DNA of 64,000 nt from Pyrenopolyporus hunteri. Lineage: Eukaryota > Ascomycota > Sordariomycetes > Xylariales > Hypoxylaceae. Both the position numbers and the translations under genes were made by a program. Of the stretch, positions 45,831 to 57,245 are shown piece by piece. Where the stretch lies: positions 1-64,000 of the forward strand of contig CADCXC010000003.1 of assembly GCA_902806595.1 (NCBI GenBank). Direction: 5' to 3'. The notes under the pieces were generated by a model. That model saw only the letters and a list, made by a program, of their open reading frames with translations, was not told where the DNA came from and searched no databases. Positions within the stretch are counted from its first letter, which is position 1, and the number at the start of each line of letters is the position of its first letter.

Positions 45831-47803
45831 AAAAAAAGTGGAATTTATTAAAAGAGAAGAAGTTAATAATTTAATAAAATATAAAAAATATAAAACGTTA
45901 GTAGTATAAGTATCGATATTAATATTAAAGTTTATAATAATTAATTAAAAATTAATATAAATAAAAGCGAAATATTATAACTTTAAAAACTTAAAAAATA
46001 TATAAAAAAATATTATAAATAAAACGAAAACGAATTAATAGATATATAATTCGATATTATAATTAAAACTTACGAAAAATATATTTAAAAAACCCGTTTT
46101 ATTAAAAATTTAATCTATTTAATAATAAATTTTTCGAATATATTTTATTTTACTTTTACGATTTAAATTTTCGTAATATTAATTTTTTCTTCGAAAATCG
46201 TTTAATAATTTTTAATTATATTATACGTTTATTATAATAATTTAAAATTTCAAATATTTTTATCGATAATTTTACGCCGTAAATTTTAATTTCGTAGTTT
46301 ATTTACGAATTTTTTAATTAAAATTTTAAATATATTTTTTTTAAATAAAGTTAAAATATTTAATATATTTTATATAAATATATTTCGAAATATATTTTTA
46401 ATTTCTATTTTTCGTAATAAATTTTAAATATAAAAAAAATAAATTATAACGATTTTATTTTTATTTTATTATAATTTATTTATATTTAATACGAAGCGAT
46501 TATTTAAATTATCGATTAATATAATTAAAAATCGATTTTTTAACATTTATTTAATTACTTATATATTCGTTAAAAAAACCCGATTAATTAATATATAATT
46601 TAAAATATTATAAATTTAAAAATTATTATTAAAAAATATAATAATTTTTTTTTATATTATATATCGATAGTTTAAATTTTTATAAATAAAATAATTTTAA
46701 GTTTAATACGATGAAATTTTTATATTAAATATAAAATTTATTTTATTATAAATTTTTTATTAAAAAATTAATTAATTTTAAAAAAATCGAATATTTTAAT
46801 AAACGTTTTAATTTTTACGGAAATAATTAAATTTATTTTAATAAAAATTTCGAAATAAAATTTATAAAATTATAATAATAAGGAAATATCGACGAATTTA
46901 TTAATAAAATTATAATTAATTATTAAATTATATAAATAATTTAAAAAAACGTTTATAAAATTAAAAAAAATAATTAATTAATAATAAAAAAAATTATCGA
47001 AAAAATTTATTAAATATTAAATAATTTTAAAAATATAAAAATTAATTAACGTTTTTTTATATAAAAAAAAATAAATAAAAATATTATTTTATATTTATAA
47101 TAAAAAAAAAAATAAAAAAATACGTGGTTTACGTTTAATAATTTATTTAAAAAAAAATTTAATTTTTTCGAAAAATATAATTAAAAAATTTATTTATAAA
47201 TATAAAAAATAAAAATTTTAATATATATAATATATTTTATAATTATAATAAATTAAAAGCGTAAAATGAAAATAAAATTAAATAAATAATAATAAAATAA
47301 TAAAATAAATATTTATAAAACGAAATAAAAATTTTTAATAATAAAAAAAAATTTATCGAAAATAATTTAAATAAATATAAATTGCGATAAAACATGTAAA
47401 TAAATAATAAAATCAATTAAATAAAAATAAACGAAAATTTATAATATTTTTAAATTTCGAAAAAAAAATTTAAACGTTTAAAATTTTTAATAAAAAAACA
47501 AATAAATATAAAAATAATAATAATAAATAATAAAAAATAAAAGTTTTTCGAAATAAAAAATAAAAAAAATTTATTAAATTTTAATAAATATAAATAAATT
47601 AAAAAATTAATCGAATTAAAATTTAAAAATTAATAAATAAAATAAATTTATTAAAAAATAAAAAAATACGATAAAAATACGATAAAAAATAAACGAATCG
47701 AAATATAAATTTTTAAATAAATTATAAATAATTAATAAAATAATTAAATTAAATTAAAAATAAAAAAATAATAAAATTATTTTTAAATTTTATTTAAAAT
47801 ATT

Positions 47804-47947
47804 AAAAAAGTAAATATTAAGATAAATTTTCGTTTTTATAAAAATTTGCGAGGTTAATTAGTAACGTTTTATATAAAATGCTTTTATGGGCCGTATACCC
47901 CGCAAGATCTTAGCATTGGATAAAAGCATACGGTATCTACGACCCGT
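47804..47947 (+). repeat. Direct repeat, right copy (partly unmutated), candidate LTR
   Basis: Right copy of the 144-bp repeat. Its first about 75 bases are AT-rich, but from about 47880 it keeps normal composition (ATGGGCCGTATACCCCGCAA), so it preserves the pre-RIP sequence of the repeat. Homology with the left copy ends near 47947. A frame listed from 47886 begins inside it and is not a gene. Confidence 0.85.
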
Positions 47948-50595
47948 CCTTTTCAAACATTGCATTTTCACACAATATAGTGGTACTTACCTAGCCGGTA
48001 GGTACCCAATTATCACCGACCTGCCTAGCTCGATCCAATTAAAACATAGGGAAATTGTACGATACTCCTTAATTACCTGGTGCCGACTAACACACCTATT
48101 ATGTGCGTATGTAGGTACCACCCAAGGAGGTAACGTTATTATTTACGGAGTTGAAACATTGGAGTTGTTCAACGGTTCGAATCATAATATTAGAAACTCC
48201 CTAATATCAGTACTACACGTACCATTCATAACTACATGTAGAAGCTTTCTCGCCAGTCCCTTCGAAAAGGCCGACGCAATATAACTCCGTTTTCGACAAG
48301 AGTATGAGTATGGTGGGTAGTAGGCCACGAGCATCCACAAATGAGTGACGATGACGATGTCGATGATAAAGGAATGACGTCTAATACCAGACGTCCAAGA
48401 TAAGCGCATACACTTCTAAAACAGGCAAATTGAGCTTACCTGCCTGGGTAATGTTCGCTCGACACGGTGCCAACACTGTTTCGGCTCGATCCAGAAGAAT
48501 CCGAAGCCGACAGTTCCTTACTTACATACATACGTAGATGCATGAGCCCAGCGTGTGGCTTCGCATAGCCCAATCCTCATTCGATAACGAGGGTAGGTCT
48601 AGAACAATACGTATGTGCTCGCGCTGCCTTACGTACCGGCGAGATTGTCACGCTGTCAAAGTTCGGGGCTAGCCAGAAACGCAGTTCGAATTGTGTAATA
48701 GATATGGACCAACAACCCCATGTGGGTGGATTTATTGGCAATCAGATTCGACGATCCGGAGCCGTTTCGAGGTCGGGAATCGGGATCCGTAAACTCGTCG
48801 TAGAGGGGTGACGAAATCTCCAAGGTATCACTTTTGGAACCCTCGAGAAGGTTTTGTCGAAACACCCGCACTCACCATACGCACAACCCTCGCACCAACC
48901 ATGCCCAATCGACTTTCCCTCCCACCCATATGGAATTCACACGTCGAATTCTCCTTCCCCCCAATATGGGTTCTAGAAACTTGTGCATAGTCATTTCCCA
49001 CTAATAGCCACCCAGGGAAAGAATTATATACTAACTCAACATAAGATAAACGCCTCATCGGTAGTTGACAGCCGTAGTCCGTATAATGCCGGCAGGTTTT
49101 GTATTAAAAAGTTCAGATAAAGAACCACGTCCCAGTCGCACCACCGATACCATATAGTACCTGCCTATCTATCAGTTCTCTAAATTACCTTACCACACGA
49201 TTCTAACCATACTCAGCGGGAAAAAAGCTCCGGGAGCTCGTTAATATACATACCTACCTAGGTACCTATACACTTAACAACATCATTACGTATTAGCAGA
49301 GTTGCAGGACACCCGGTACCTAGGTACCTAGGTGGGTAGGTACTTAAGCACCTGATATAAAACGGCTTTCTCGGCATCTATCGGGCAATCGAATAGGTTA
49401 TCAAATTAGGTATGGCTATTACATCGAAGTTTTTTTTTTTTTTTTTTTTTTTTTACTTCTGTAAATATACATACCTAGATATGCATATCAAGGATTAACG
49501 AGAACCACCTATTGTCCCTACCTGTGTATAGGTAATACGTAAACGAATAGGTACCAGTCAACGAAACTACCTCTTAGCTGTAATATATACCTAGGTATGT
49601 AGGTATACGTATGATACATTGTGTACCTACATAGGTAGATACCATTTTCCTCTTAACCAAGCAGGTGTTCCATTCTAGGAGGGCGGAATCAGTGCGGCAG
49701 TACCTGCAGAGTTTAACTAATAAGTACCTATCAATAACAGCAAAGACTATGTACCTAACCAAGTGGTTTAAATAGGGAAAGGATACTGTAGGTATATACA
49801 AGGTAGGCATCGAACCATTGCGATATCGTAATTATTACTTTATACTTGGTAGGTATATAAATGTGTAGGTACCTACTTAGGTGGATACCGCCTATATCTG
49901 TCACTTTCGTGAATAAAAGGTATTTCCTTCGAATCGCCGCGCCATCTATAGATGAAAGAGACTTCTACCCCGGCGTTCTCGTGATGTATCCTGGCCTTAC
50001 CCCAGATGTACTTCCAAGGCGCTGTCGCTTATTTAGGCATTGCGTGATATTATAGCTTCATTCATTAGGTGCACTATAATCCATTTGAGGGATATCTACG
50101 TAGGTATCTATAGTGCCTACGTGAGGATGATGTCTTCCGTATGCTAATACATGTCGGCCCACTCACTCGACCTTCTATTCCGTCCAGTTCCGTCGGCGAT
50201 GAGGCCTATTTAGTGGATTGTTGGACAACTTTTGAATTCATCTATATCGGTACCTTAAGTCTTTAATTGGGTTTACCTTTCTTTGCAAGTATAATAAAAC
50301 ATATCATCTCTCCCCTTCTCAAGTGGAAAGCAAAGATGAGTTCCCGATTCTCCAAATCCTCAAATACCATAGTCATCTATTCTTGAACCAATAACCATGA
50401 ATAATGGTAGACAGATAACGACAACCCTCGGTAAACTAAGTACCTGGGTGGGGCAGGCACATGTACCCCGCAATAAGATATCGCGATTTATAACTCGATC
50501 AACCAACGCTGATGTGCTCGGCGAACACCGGATAACACCCGAAAACCATCATTGTCACGATATTCCTTGTAGTACTCCTCGACTACACGTGAGCC
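47948..50595. other. Spacer after RIP block 1
   Basis: About 2.6 kb of normal composition and no supportable gene. It has TACCTAGGTA-type clusters at 49248-49350 and 49585-49640, a poly-T run of about 25 at 49430-49454, and the promoter of the NmrA-like gene. The frames at 48656-48871, 48808-49058 and 50397-50702 lack domains. Confidence 0.5.
49248..49350. repeat. TACCTAGGTA-type palindromic motif cluster
   Basis: ACATACCTACCTAGGTACCT and, after about 45 bases, GGTACCTAGGTACCTAGGTG then GGTAGGTAC. A poly-T run of about 25 follows at 49430-49454. Confidence 0.8.
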
Positions 50596-51625
50596 ATGGC
50601 GAACCAACTCCCGTCCAAGGTCCTCATCATTGGGGCGACGGGAAATATTGGCAAATACATTACCAACGCCATCATTTCGGCCAACCCCCCGGTTGCTCGT
50701 GACATTTCTATCTTTACGTCGCACGCCACGGCGTCTAGCCCGAGCAAGCAGGCCATATTGTCGTCGTGGAAGTCCCAAGGGGTATCGGTCATCACAGGCG
50801 ATCTTAGCAATGCTGATGATGTCAGGGGCGCGTATACTGGCGTAGATACGGTCGTGTCGTGCTTGGGAAGAAACGCACTATCTAGTCAAATTGAACTACT
50901 CAGACTTGCAGAAGAGAGCAACGTACAGTGGTTCTTCCCTAGCGAGTATGGCACAGACATTGAATACGATGACTCAAGTAAGAGTGAGAAGCCGCACCAG
51001 GACAAGCTCAGGGTACGAGAGTTCATCCGTAACAATATCAAGAGAGTTAAATGTACCTACGTCGTGACGGGCCCATATATCGACATGTTTTTGCCGCTTG
51101 CGCCGGGGGCCGAAGAGGCCGGGGGCTACGATCCAAAGTCTAAGAGAGCGGTAGTCGTTGGGAGCGGAGACGCCAAGGTTGGGTTCACAAGCATGCCTGA
51201 GTAAGCTCAAGTCCTCCCGCAAACAAGGTAGTAAGCAACCGCTATTCATTTCGCTTTACTAAATTTTGCTCAGTGTTGGCAAGCTGGTGGTTGCGGCCCT
51301 TCGGCACCCCGAAGTGTCGTTGGGGAAAGTCCTCAAAGTCCAATCGTTTGTCACGACCCCAAACGCTATCGTGGCGGAGTTTGAGAGGCAGACAGGGGCG
51401 AAGTGGACGGTTGCCCACACGTCAAACCAAAGGCTCCGCGAAGTCGAGAAGGAGAAGTGGGACGCCGGTCACCCGGCCGGAACGTTATACACACTTAAGC
51501 GCATCTGGGCCGAGGGTGGCACGCTATATGACAAGACGGATAATGAAGCATTAGGCCTCGCATCAGCAGACATGGAACCACTAAGTGCCGCCGTAGAGAG
51601 AGCCGTTAACGGCGGGGGGTGGTAG
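50596..51625 (+). CDS. NmrA-like / isoflavone-reductase-like NAD(P)-binding protein (2 exons)
   Basis: Exons 50596-51200 and 51274-51625 give 318 residues. The 73-nt intron (GTAAGC to GCTCAG, branch TACTAAA) restores GFTSMPDVGKLVVAAL across the junction. The N-terminal Rossmann motif VLIIGATGNIGKYI (GxTGxxG at 13-19) binds NAD(P). VVSCLGRNALSSQIELLRLA, WFFPSEYGTDIEYD and YVVTGPYIDMFLP follow the order typical of fungal NmrA-like atypical short-chain dehydrogenases. The family includes redox sensors and reductases of aromatic or secondary metabolites. A catalytic Lys is not obvious, so it may be a sensor or a reductase, and the substrate is unknown. ATG context GAGCCATGG. It stands alone with long spacers, not in a biosynthetic cluster. 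Confidence 0.9.
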
Positions 51626-52227
51626 GGACCGCTTTACTCAATGGTGTGTTGACGCCATGTTATTTCTGCGGATTCCTCTACGTTTAATACGGTATACAAT
51701 AGAGAATAGACATAGGAATCCTACTTGTCAGAATAGAGAGGGTTAAAGCGAGTATCTTTGCGTTGCTTATTGTTTAACACGATACCCCGGGGTATAGATA
51801 GTCTTAACCGCGCGAAGGTAGGTACCTACCTACCTATGTTGGAATCGTCTGCCGTAGACACCAAGGTGACTTGTGAATCTTCGATGGATGATACGACATG
51901 ATCCTTATGATTGGAGATTAGGTACCTACCTACCTAGGAGTATGCCTATGAAGGACAATACATAATACACGACACGGGGAATGCTATAACCTACATATAC
52001 GTACCTACCCACCTAAGTAGCGGGGCAACGGCGGTAGATTCTCGGAATCCTCCACTGGGAATGGCTAGCTTATCGATTACAGACAGCTCCAAGAAAAATT
52101 TACGGTCGCAGGCACGCCGGCGGCGCATTCAATCACCTAACCTTATTTATCTATTTATAATTTTTTTTTTTTCGACAATCGACCTCGAAATTCAGACCCA
52201 TACTCAAGTCGGGATTCATTTTTCGTC
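51626..52227. other. Spacer upstream of Pol I A43 gene
   Basis: About 600 bp with TACCTACCTACC copies at 51821-51837 and 51921-51940, CGTACCTACCCACCTAAGTA at about 52001, and an AT-rich TATTTATCTATTTATAATTT then poly-T (52144-52171) about 60 bp before the ATG, likely the core promoter. Confidence 0.5.
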
Positions 52228-53694
52228 ATGGCGGATGAGACGACGTCAATGCGGGGATCATTTTCCGAAAAGAAGCTCAAGTCCCAGAAAAAACATAAGC
52301 GACACCGCGAGGCCGACAGTACCGAAGGGAGCGAGCGGAAGCATAAGAAATCGAAAAGCAGCGGCAGCACCCCCATTGCGGACTCGGATGTCTCGATCCA
52401 GATAGAGGCAAAGTTGCCCGGGGCACCCATACCAAGGGTCGAGGCAAGCGGTAACGACAGCGGATTGGAGAAGAAAAAGAGACGGAAACACGAAGATCAT
52501 GCTATAGACAAGGCAGATGCCGAGCAGTCGGCGTTAGATGGCGTAATAAACGGAAGCACACTGAGGGAGGAGAAAAAGGCAAGGGAGCGTAAGAGAAAGC
52601 ACAGTAAAGACGGTGCCAGGTCGGCGGCACAAGATGCCTCCGCGAACACGCCAGCCACAACGGAGCCCCGACGGATTCCGACGACGCTCGCCCAGGAATG
52701 CGAAGCCTTAGAACCCGATTCGATGGATATTGACTCTGCGCCGTCTGAAACTTCCAATTTAGATGAATTTGGCCAAAGGCCACCCTCCGGCAAATATCCG
52801 TTCTTTACACAAACCGTTTCTCAATACCTGCCTCTGTTCCCATCCGGTCTAATCGAGCCACTGGAAGGTTTTGCGGACCAACACCTCACGCCCCTACTCA
52901 ATCGTTACGTGCCTAGCTTTCGCGGCGTTTTATTGGCATACCGAAACCCTCGTGTTGGGGAAGCCCCAGGAAAGGCTTCGCTGACCGAAGGGAGCGCGGC
53001 GAGTGAGGTTATATTGCTCGAGTCCATTAATGAGTACGCTGTGACTTTCGGGTGGTTAACGGTCGACGTGGATCTGTTTCGTCCGACAAGGGGTGCTTGG
53101 ATGGAGGGTATCGTGAATTTACAGGGCGAAGGTCATATCGGAGTGGTCTGTTGGGATATGTTCAATGCTTCTATCGAGGCTGGACGATTGCCGCGCGGCT
53201 GGCGTTGGGTTGACTTGCTATCTAAGGGCAAGTATAACGGCAAAGATAAGAGCCAGAGCAAAAAGAGCAACAGGGAGAAGACAGCCGAAGAGGCTAGGCT
53301 TCCCACTCCCGAACCCTTTGACGAGCCTGAGGACGATACAACCCAGATACATACCACAGGTTACTGGGCGGATGAGACCGGGAGGAGAATACGCGGAGGG
53401 GCTAAGCTCTACTTCCGGATTAAGCACTACGAGGTTGGTGTCAGCGGTGACTACGGGTACTTGAGTATAGAGGGCACGATGTTAGATGAAGAAGAAGAGA
53501 AGGCTAAGAGTGCCGAGGAAATGGAAGCTCTAAGGCGACGCAAGCTGAAGCACGGCGGCGTTTTGCGGAAGGAGCAGAAGCGCTTGCCAGAGTTCAGCAT
53601 GACTAAATTCGGCATGAATGAAGCCGAAGACAACGAGGTTCAGCGCGCCCCTGTGCAGTGGGTGGCGAGCCGTGCTGGGAGCGACACCGAATAG
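52228..53694 (+). CDS. RPA43: DNA-directed RNA polymerase I subunit A43 (RPA43)
   Basis: A single exon of 488 residues from ATG 52228 (GTCATGGCG). The first about 180 residues are Lys/Ser/Glu-rich and disordered, with several nuclear-localisation-like patches (KKRRKHED, RKRKHSKDG). From about 187 the conserved A43/Rpb7-like fold begins: GKYPFFTQTVSQYLPLFPSG, LIEPLEGFADQHLTPLLNRY and SFRGVLLAYRNPR. An OB-fold follows (WLTVDVDLFRPTRGAWMEGI, VNLQGEGHIGVVCWDMFNAS, ARLPRGW-type loop). After a charged insertion (about 335-375) comes the closing strand TGRRIRGGAKLYFRIKHYEV. A43 forms the Pol I stalk with A14, contacts Rrn3/TIF-IA and binds nascent rRNA. Essential and nucleolar. The long charged insert in the OB part is usual in filamentous fungi. 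Confidence 0.93.
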   Translation: MADETTSMRGSFSEKKLKSQKKHKRHREADSTEGSERKHKKSKSSGSTPIADSDVSIQIEAKLPGAPIPRVEASGNDSGLEKKKRRKHEDHAIDKADAEQSALDGVINGSTLREEKKARERKRKHSKDGARSAAQDASANTPATTEPRRIPTTLAQECEALEPDSMDIDSAPSETSNLDEFGQRPPSGKYPFFTQTVSQYLPLFPSGLIEPLEGFADQHLTPLLNRYVPSFRGVLLAYRNPRVGEAPGKASLTEGSAASEVILLESINEYAVTFGWLTVDVDLFRPTRGAWMEGIVNLQGEGHIGVVCWDMFNASIEAGRLPRGWRWVDLLSKGKYNGKDKSQSKKSNREKTAEEARLPTPEPFDEPEDDTTQIHTTGYWADETGRRIRGGAKLYFRIKHYEVGVSGDYGYLSIEGTMLDEEEEKAKSAEEMEALRRRKLKHGGVLRKEQKRLPEFSMTKFGMNEAEDNEVQRAPVQWVASRAGSDTE

Positions 53695-54089
53695 GCGAAT
53701 TATGGCCGCCTTTTGTGTTAGTTAGGCGTACCCATTCAGAAATTATGGAAGGGATAAGCGACGGAATGGTAATGGGAATTAATTGAACGCTGGCGTGAAG
53801 TGACTTCAATCACAAACGTCGATATAGACGGTAAAAGTCTGTCTAGCCCCCCCAACATTAGAACAGGGTCATATAAAGTCTGGGTTAGATAAGAGAGAGT
53901 GGAAGGATTGTACGGGATGGTAATAATCCTAACTCAAACTTGGTTGGAGGACCGATGTTGATTGGCTAGCTTCAAAGGTGAAGGAACAGGGTTCGATAAC
54001 TTCTTGCAGCGAAATAATCCCGTGTTCAAGCGAAAACGAGCTGATATCGCGTACATACTTCCTTTGCTTCTTAGCGGGAGCATCAGCAG
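53695..54089. other. Short spacer
   Basis: About 395 bp. It has no motif cluster and no gene. It holds the 3' end of RPA43 and the promoter of the 2EXR-like gene. Confidence 0.5.
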
Positions 54090-55157
54090 ATGGACTCCAG
54101 CCATCATCCCAAACCCTCGTTCTCCTCGTTCTCCTTGTTCTCATACCCATCCATGATGGAACCCTCATTTCCTCAGTTTCGCCTCCTTCCTGCCGAGCTT
54201 CGTTATAAGATATGGCAATTTGCTCTTCCACGCCGCACCGTCAAAGCAAGGCTAAAGCTAGACCTAGATGCGTGGAATGCCGCAACGGAAGTAGACTGGA
54301 TGCAAGTCCATTACCGCGTCGTTTCCGATGGCCGGACGCCACCTCTTCCGCGTTTAGTCCTAGTTAACCACGAGGCGTGGTGTACGATATCGAAGAGCTA
54401 CAGGCCTATGAAGATAAACAGAGACGCTCTGACACGATCGTTGGGGACACGGTCAGTAGATGACGCGGTCTTCGACGCCATGCATGACAGCGTCATGATC
54501 GCGCGGCTCAATCCAGAATGCGACGTGCTCGAATGGGCGGAGCCACGGCGTTGGGGTACCGGCGATCGAGAGCTGCCGTGTCCGTTATTTCTAGCGGCAT
54601 GCTTGTCGGTGAGGCATGTCAGCGTAGAATACGAGGCATCGATGTATACGCAGCTCGAGATTCTAGCCCTAGCCGTCCTAGATCAAGATCAACCACTTGA
54701 GACATTGACGATTGGTCTCAGCGTCGATGTCTTCTTGAAGAAATGGGAAGCCCGGTTTCGGCTAGCGAGAAGTCCGCCTGGCCCGAGGCTATTTCTCGAG
54801 AATGAAGAAGATTGGGGCCGCATCGGGGATATCCTGTCACGACATTCGGCCTGTTTCATCCCATGGCACAGGACCGGCGGGATCGCCGGCGAGATCGACG
54901 GCGTCCAAGGCCCGCATCCCCTTGTGAATGAGACCTTGACGAAAGGTTACTCCCCCGCGCAGACGCCTTTACTGCCGGGGACGCGCCTAGGCACGCGGTT
55001 TTCTATCTATAAGGTTCTCCAGCCAGGGAGAAAGAGAGATAAATCACAGATAGGCATGTTTGCCTGGGGGTCTCCGCTGGGATCTAATCTGGTGATAGCG
55101 GACTGTCTTGGCAATCCTCATGTACGTTCACTAGTCATCGCCCCTTTCTTCCTGTAG
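54090..55157 (+). CDS. 2EXR/F-box-like fungal protein
   Basis: A single exon, 355 residues from ATG 54090 or 334 from the tandem ATG at 54153/54156. The second start directly precedes the domain (MEPSFPQFRLLPAELRYKIW) and is at least as likely. FPQFRLLPAELRYKIWQFAL is the signature opening of the 2EXR domain common in ascomycetes. PPLPRLVLVNHEAWCTISKS matches the usual second half (ventilated by VN-x-E-[AS]). Residues 190-225 (LSVRHVSVEYE) fit the following beta/alpha part. The remainder includes FSIYKVLQPGRKRDKSQIGM and has no recognised motif. These proteins are numerous in filamentous fungi and mostly uncharacterised. Second protein of this broad type in the window. Confidence 0.85.
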   Translation: MDSSHHPKPSFSSFSLFSYPSMMEPSFPQFRLLPAELRYKIWQFALPRRTVKARLKLDLDAWNAATEVDWMQVHYRVVSDGRTPPLPRLVLVNHEAWCTISKSYRPMKINRDALTRSLGTRSVDDAVFDAMHDSVMIARLNPECDVLEWAEPRRWGTGDRELPCPLFLAACLSVRHVSVEYEASMYTQLEILALAVLDQDQPLETLTIGLSVDVFLKKWEARFRLARSPPGPRLFLENEEDWGRIGDILSRHSACFIPWHRTGGIAGEIDGVQGPHPLVNETLTKGYSPAQTPLLPGTRLGTRFSIYKVLQPGRKRDKSQIGMFAWGSPLGSNLVIADCLGNPHVRSLVIAPFFL

Positions 55158-56139
55158 ACATAGACAGGCCCGCATACATGCACGCATCATATCTTCTCTC
55201 GCGCGCGCCTAGGTTGTATTTGAGTCTTATTCGAAAAGAACCCCAGCGCTCGCACGCCTATCATCCATCCCGAATTCTTTACTTGCGGCGCCGACTAACT
55301 CAACACGATTTCATTGTAGTGCGGATACGGCGAGGATATCCAGGTGGATATTCTACTATGGCTTACACGATTGAGGGTCAACTTTGAGCGTTCGCGTCTG
55401 GTAATCCCATTTCATGGGTTTTGTCGGCCCGAGTACGGACTGCCACAGCCTTAGGACTTACCTGAGTAGGTAGGTACCTACCTAGGTAGCCAACCGCTGT
55501 GATGGGGTGGCGTGTAGGATGCTTCCTTGGTAAAACGTGCCTACCTATAGATGGCGCATACCTGGGCAGCTGGGTACCTATCTACCTATGTACCTAGGTA
55601 CCTTACCACCTATATAGACTCGGGGCACGAGGGATGCACCGTCGATGATACGAAGCGTGCCGACTAGAAGTAGAAGTAAGGCCAGGGCAAACTTCTCCTA
55701 TGGTCTCATGGTTAGCTCATCCTATAAATATCGTATAGATATCCTCCATGATAGGTACAGTTACATATCACATGCCTGGGTATCGAATGGATGCGGGGAG
55801 GTTTTACGTCTTGTCTAACTACCTTACCCAGGTATGATGAGAATAAAGATGACTCTTATAGGTATATCCGTATATAACTTAATTCATCGTTGAGATGATG
55901 GTATACTATGAAAACGTACCCTTTATACGCCCCATACATGTACCTATATAAATAGGTACATGGGTACCGAGGAGACAGACAGTCAACAATCGCAAGGCGG
56001 GGCTGAGGTGCATGTACCTAAGTAGGTGTACAAATGTACACCACGCCGGACCATAAGTAATTTTTCCGTTAAACCGTTAATTCAAAGAATTTCCAGATGT
56101 CAGACCCACTTTTTAGCTGTAGTCACGTGATATTTTAGA
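55158..56139. other. Spacer before RIP block 2
   Basis: No supportable gene. TACCTAGGTA-type copies are at 55465-55490 and 55575-55605. Two perfect small palindromes lie at 55936-55961 and about 56023-56042. The frame at 55178-55387 lacks motifs. The AT-rich block begins at about 56140. Confidence 0.5.
55465..55605. repeat. TACCTAGGTA-type palindromic motif clusters
   Basis: GAGTAGGTAGGTACCTACCT then AGGTAGCC at 55465-55490, and GGTACCTATCTACCTATGTA then CCTAGGTACC at 55575-55605. These are the last clusters before RIP block 2, where the motif is absent. Confidence 0.8.
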
Positions 56140-56814
56140 AACTACAAGATATTATCTATTTTTTTATAATCGATACGAAATAATTTTATTAATTAAAATT
56201 AAATTATGTTAATATTATAAATAATAAAAAAAAAAAAATTAAAATACGGTTTTTTAAATCGTATTTTTATATAAATTCGTTAACGTCGAAATTATAATTA
56301 TTTAATAAAATTAAATTATTATATTAAATTATAATAATAGTTATAAATTTACGATATATAATAATTATTATTTATTATAATAAAAATTATAATTAATAAA
56401 TTTATTATTATTTAATACGATAATTTAATTTTATTAAATTATCGATTTTACCGTTAAAATATATATATAAAATTACGGGTTTTTTAACGGCGTTTTAATT
56501 TTTTTTTTTTTTTTTTATAATATTAACGAAATTATATCTTAATTTTTAATATTATACGTTATATTAAAATTTAATGTTATTAATTATAATATATAAAATA
56601 ATTATTTAATTAATATATTTAAAAAATATAATAAATAATTAAATAAAAAAACGTTATAAATTTATATTAAATTTAATAGTTAAAAATTTACTTTTAAATA
56701 AATATAATAATAAATAATATATATAATTAAAATATTTTATTAAAAAATATAATAAATAAATATTAATTATATATTTATTAAATAATTTAATTTATTAAAT
56801 ATAATAAAAAAAAA

Positions 56815-57245
56815 TATAATAAATAAATTTATAATTATTTTTTTACGTAATTATTTTTTTAAAAAAATATTAAAATATAATAATCGAAAATATTATATTT
56901 AAAATAATATATATAATTATAAGTTTATAATATTATATATATAATAATAATTTATTATTATAATAAAAAGTTTTAATTATATATATATTATTATTAAAAT
57001 TATATAATTATATAATTTTATATTAAAAATTTATCGTAACGATAATAACGGTAAATATATTTTTATTAAATACTTCGTTATTTTATATAATAAAAATTTA
57101 AAACATATATTTTTAAAATATATATAAATATCGATTAATATAAAATTAATTATTTTAAAACTTTTATATAAATATAAATTAATTAATATACTTTTTCGTA
57201 ATTTTTTTATCGTACGATTATATAATATTTTTACGGTTATATATC
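56815..57245 (+). repeat. Repeat unit A, inverted relative to units B and C
   Basis: The reverse complement matches 57735-58125 along most of its length. The core 56854-56940 equals the reverse complement of about 57985-58071 over about 87 bases with no difference seen. Shared marks include ATCGTAACGATAATAA and CGTTATTTTATATAATAA. Confidence 0.8.

Larger units (their letters stand above)
39520..47885. repeat. RIP block 1: extremely AT-rich mutated repeat
   Basis: About 8.4 kb at near 90% A+T with no usable frame. Almost every C on the plus strand is followed by G; whole lines have no C outside CpG. G outside CpG survives more often, especially at 42-46 kb. This is the result of repeat-induced point mutation of a former multicopy element. 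The block carries a 144-bp direct repeat at its two ends (40225-40368 and 47804-47947), as an LTR element would. The right edge is sharp, at about 47880, inside the right copy. No RT, integrase or transposase motif can be read directly. Confidence 0.9.

Noticed and set aside
39520..47885. AT-rich block as a centromere
   Set aside because: Fungal centromeres can be AT-rich and RIP-mutated, but this lies 40 kb from a telomere and is bounded by a direct repeat, which fits a dead element better.
48170..48190. GGTTCGAATC-like T-arm suggesting a tRNA gene
   Set aside because: No acceptor stem, anticodon arm or D-arm could be paired around it. No other tRNA was found in the window.
47886..48284. 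132-codon frame right of RIP block 1
   Set aside because: It begins inside the 144-bp direct repeat and has no domain. Probably fortuitous.
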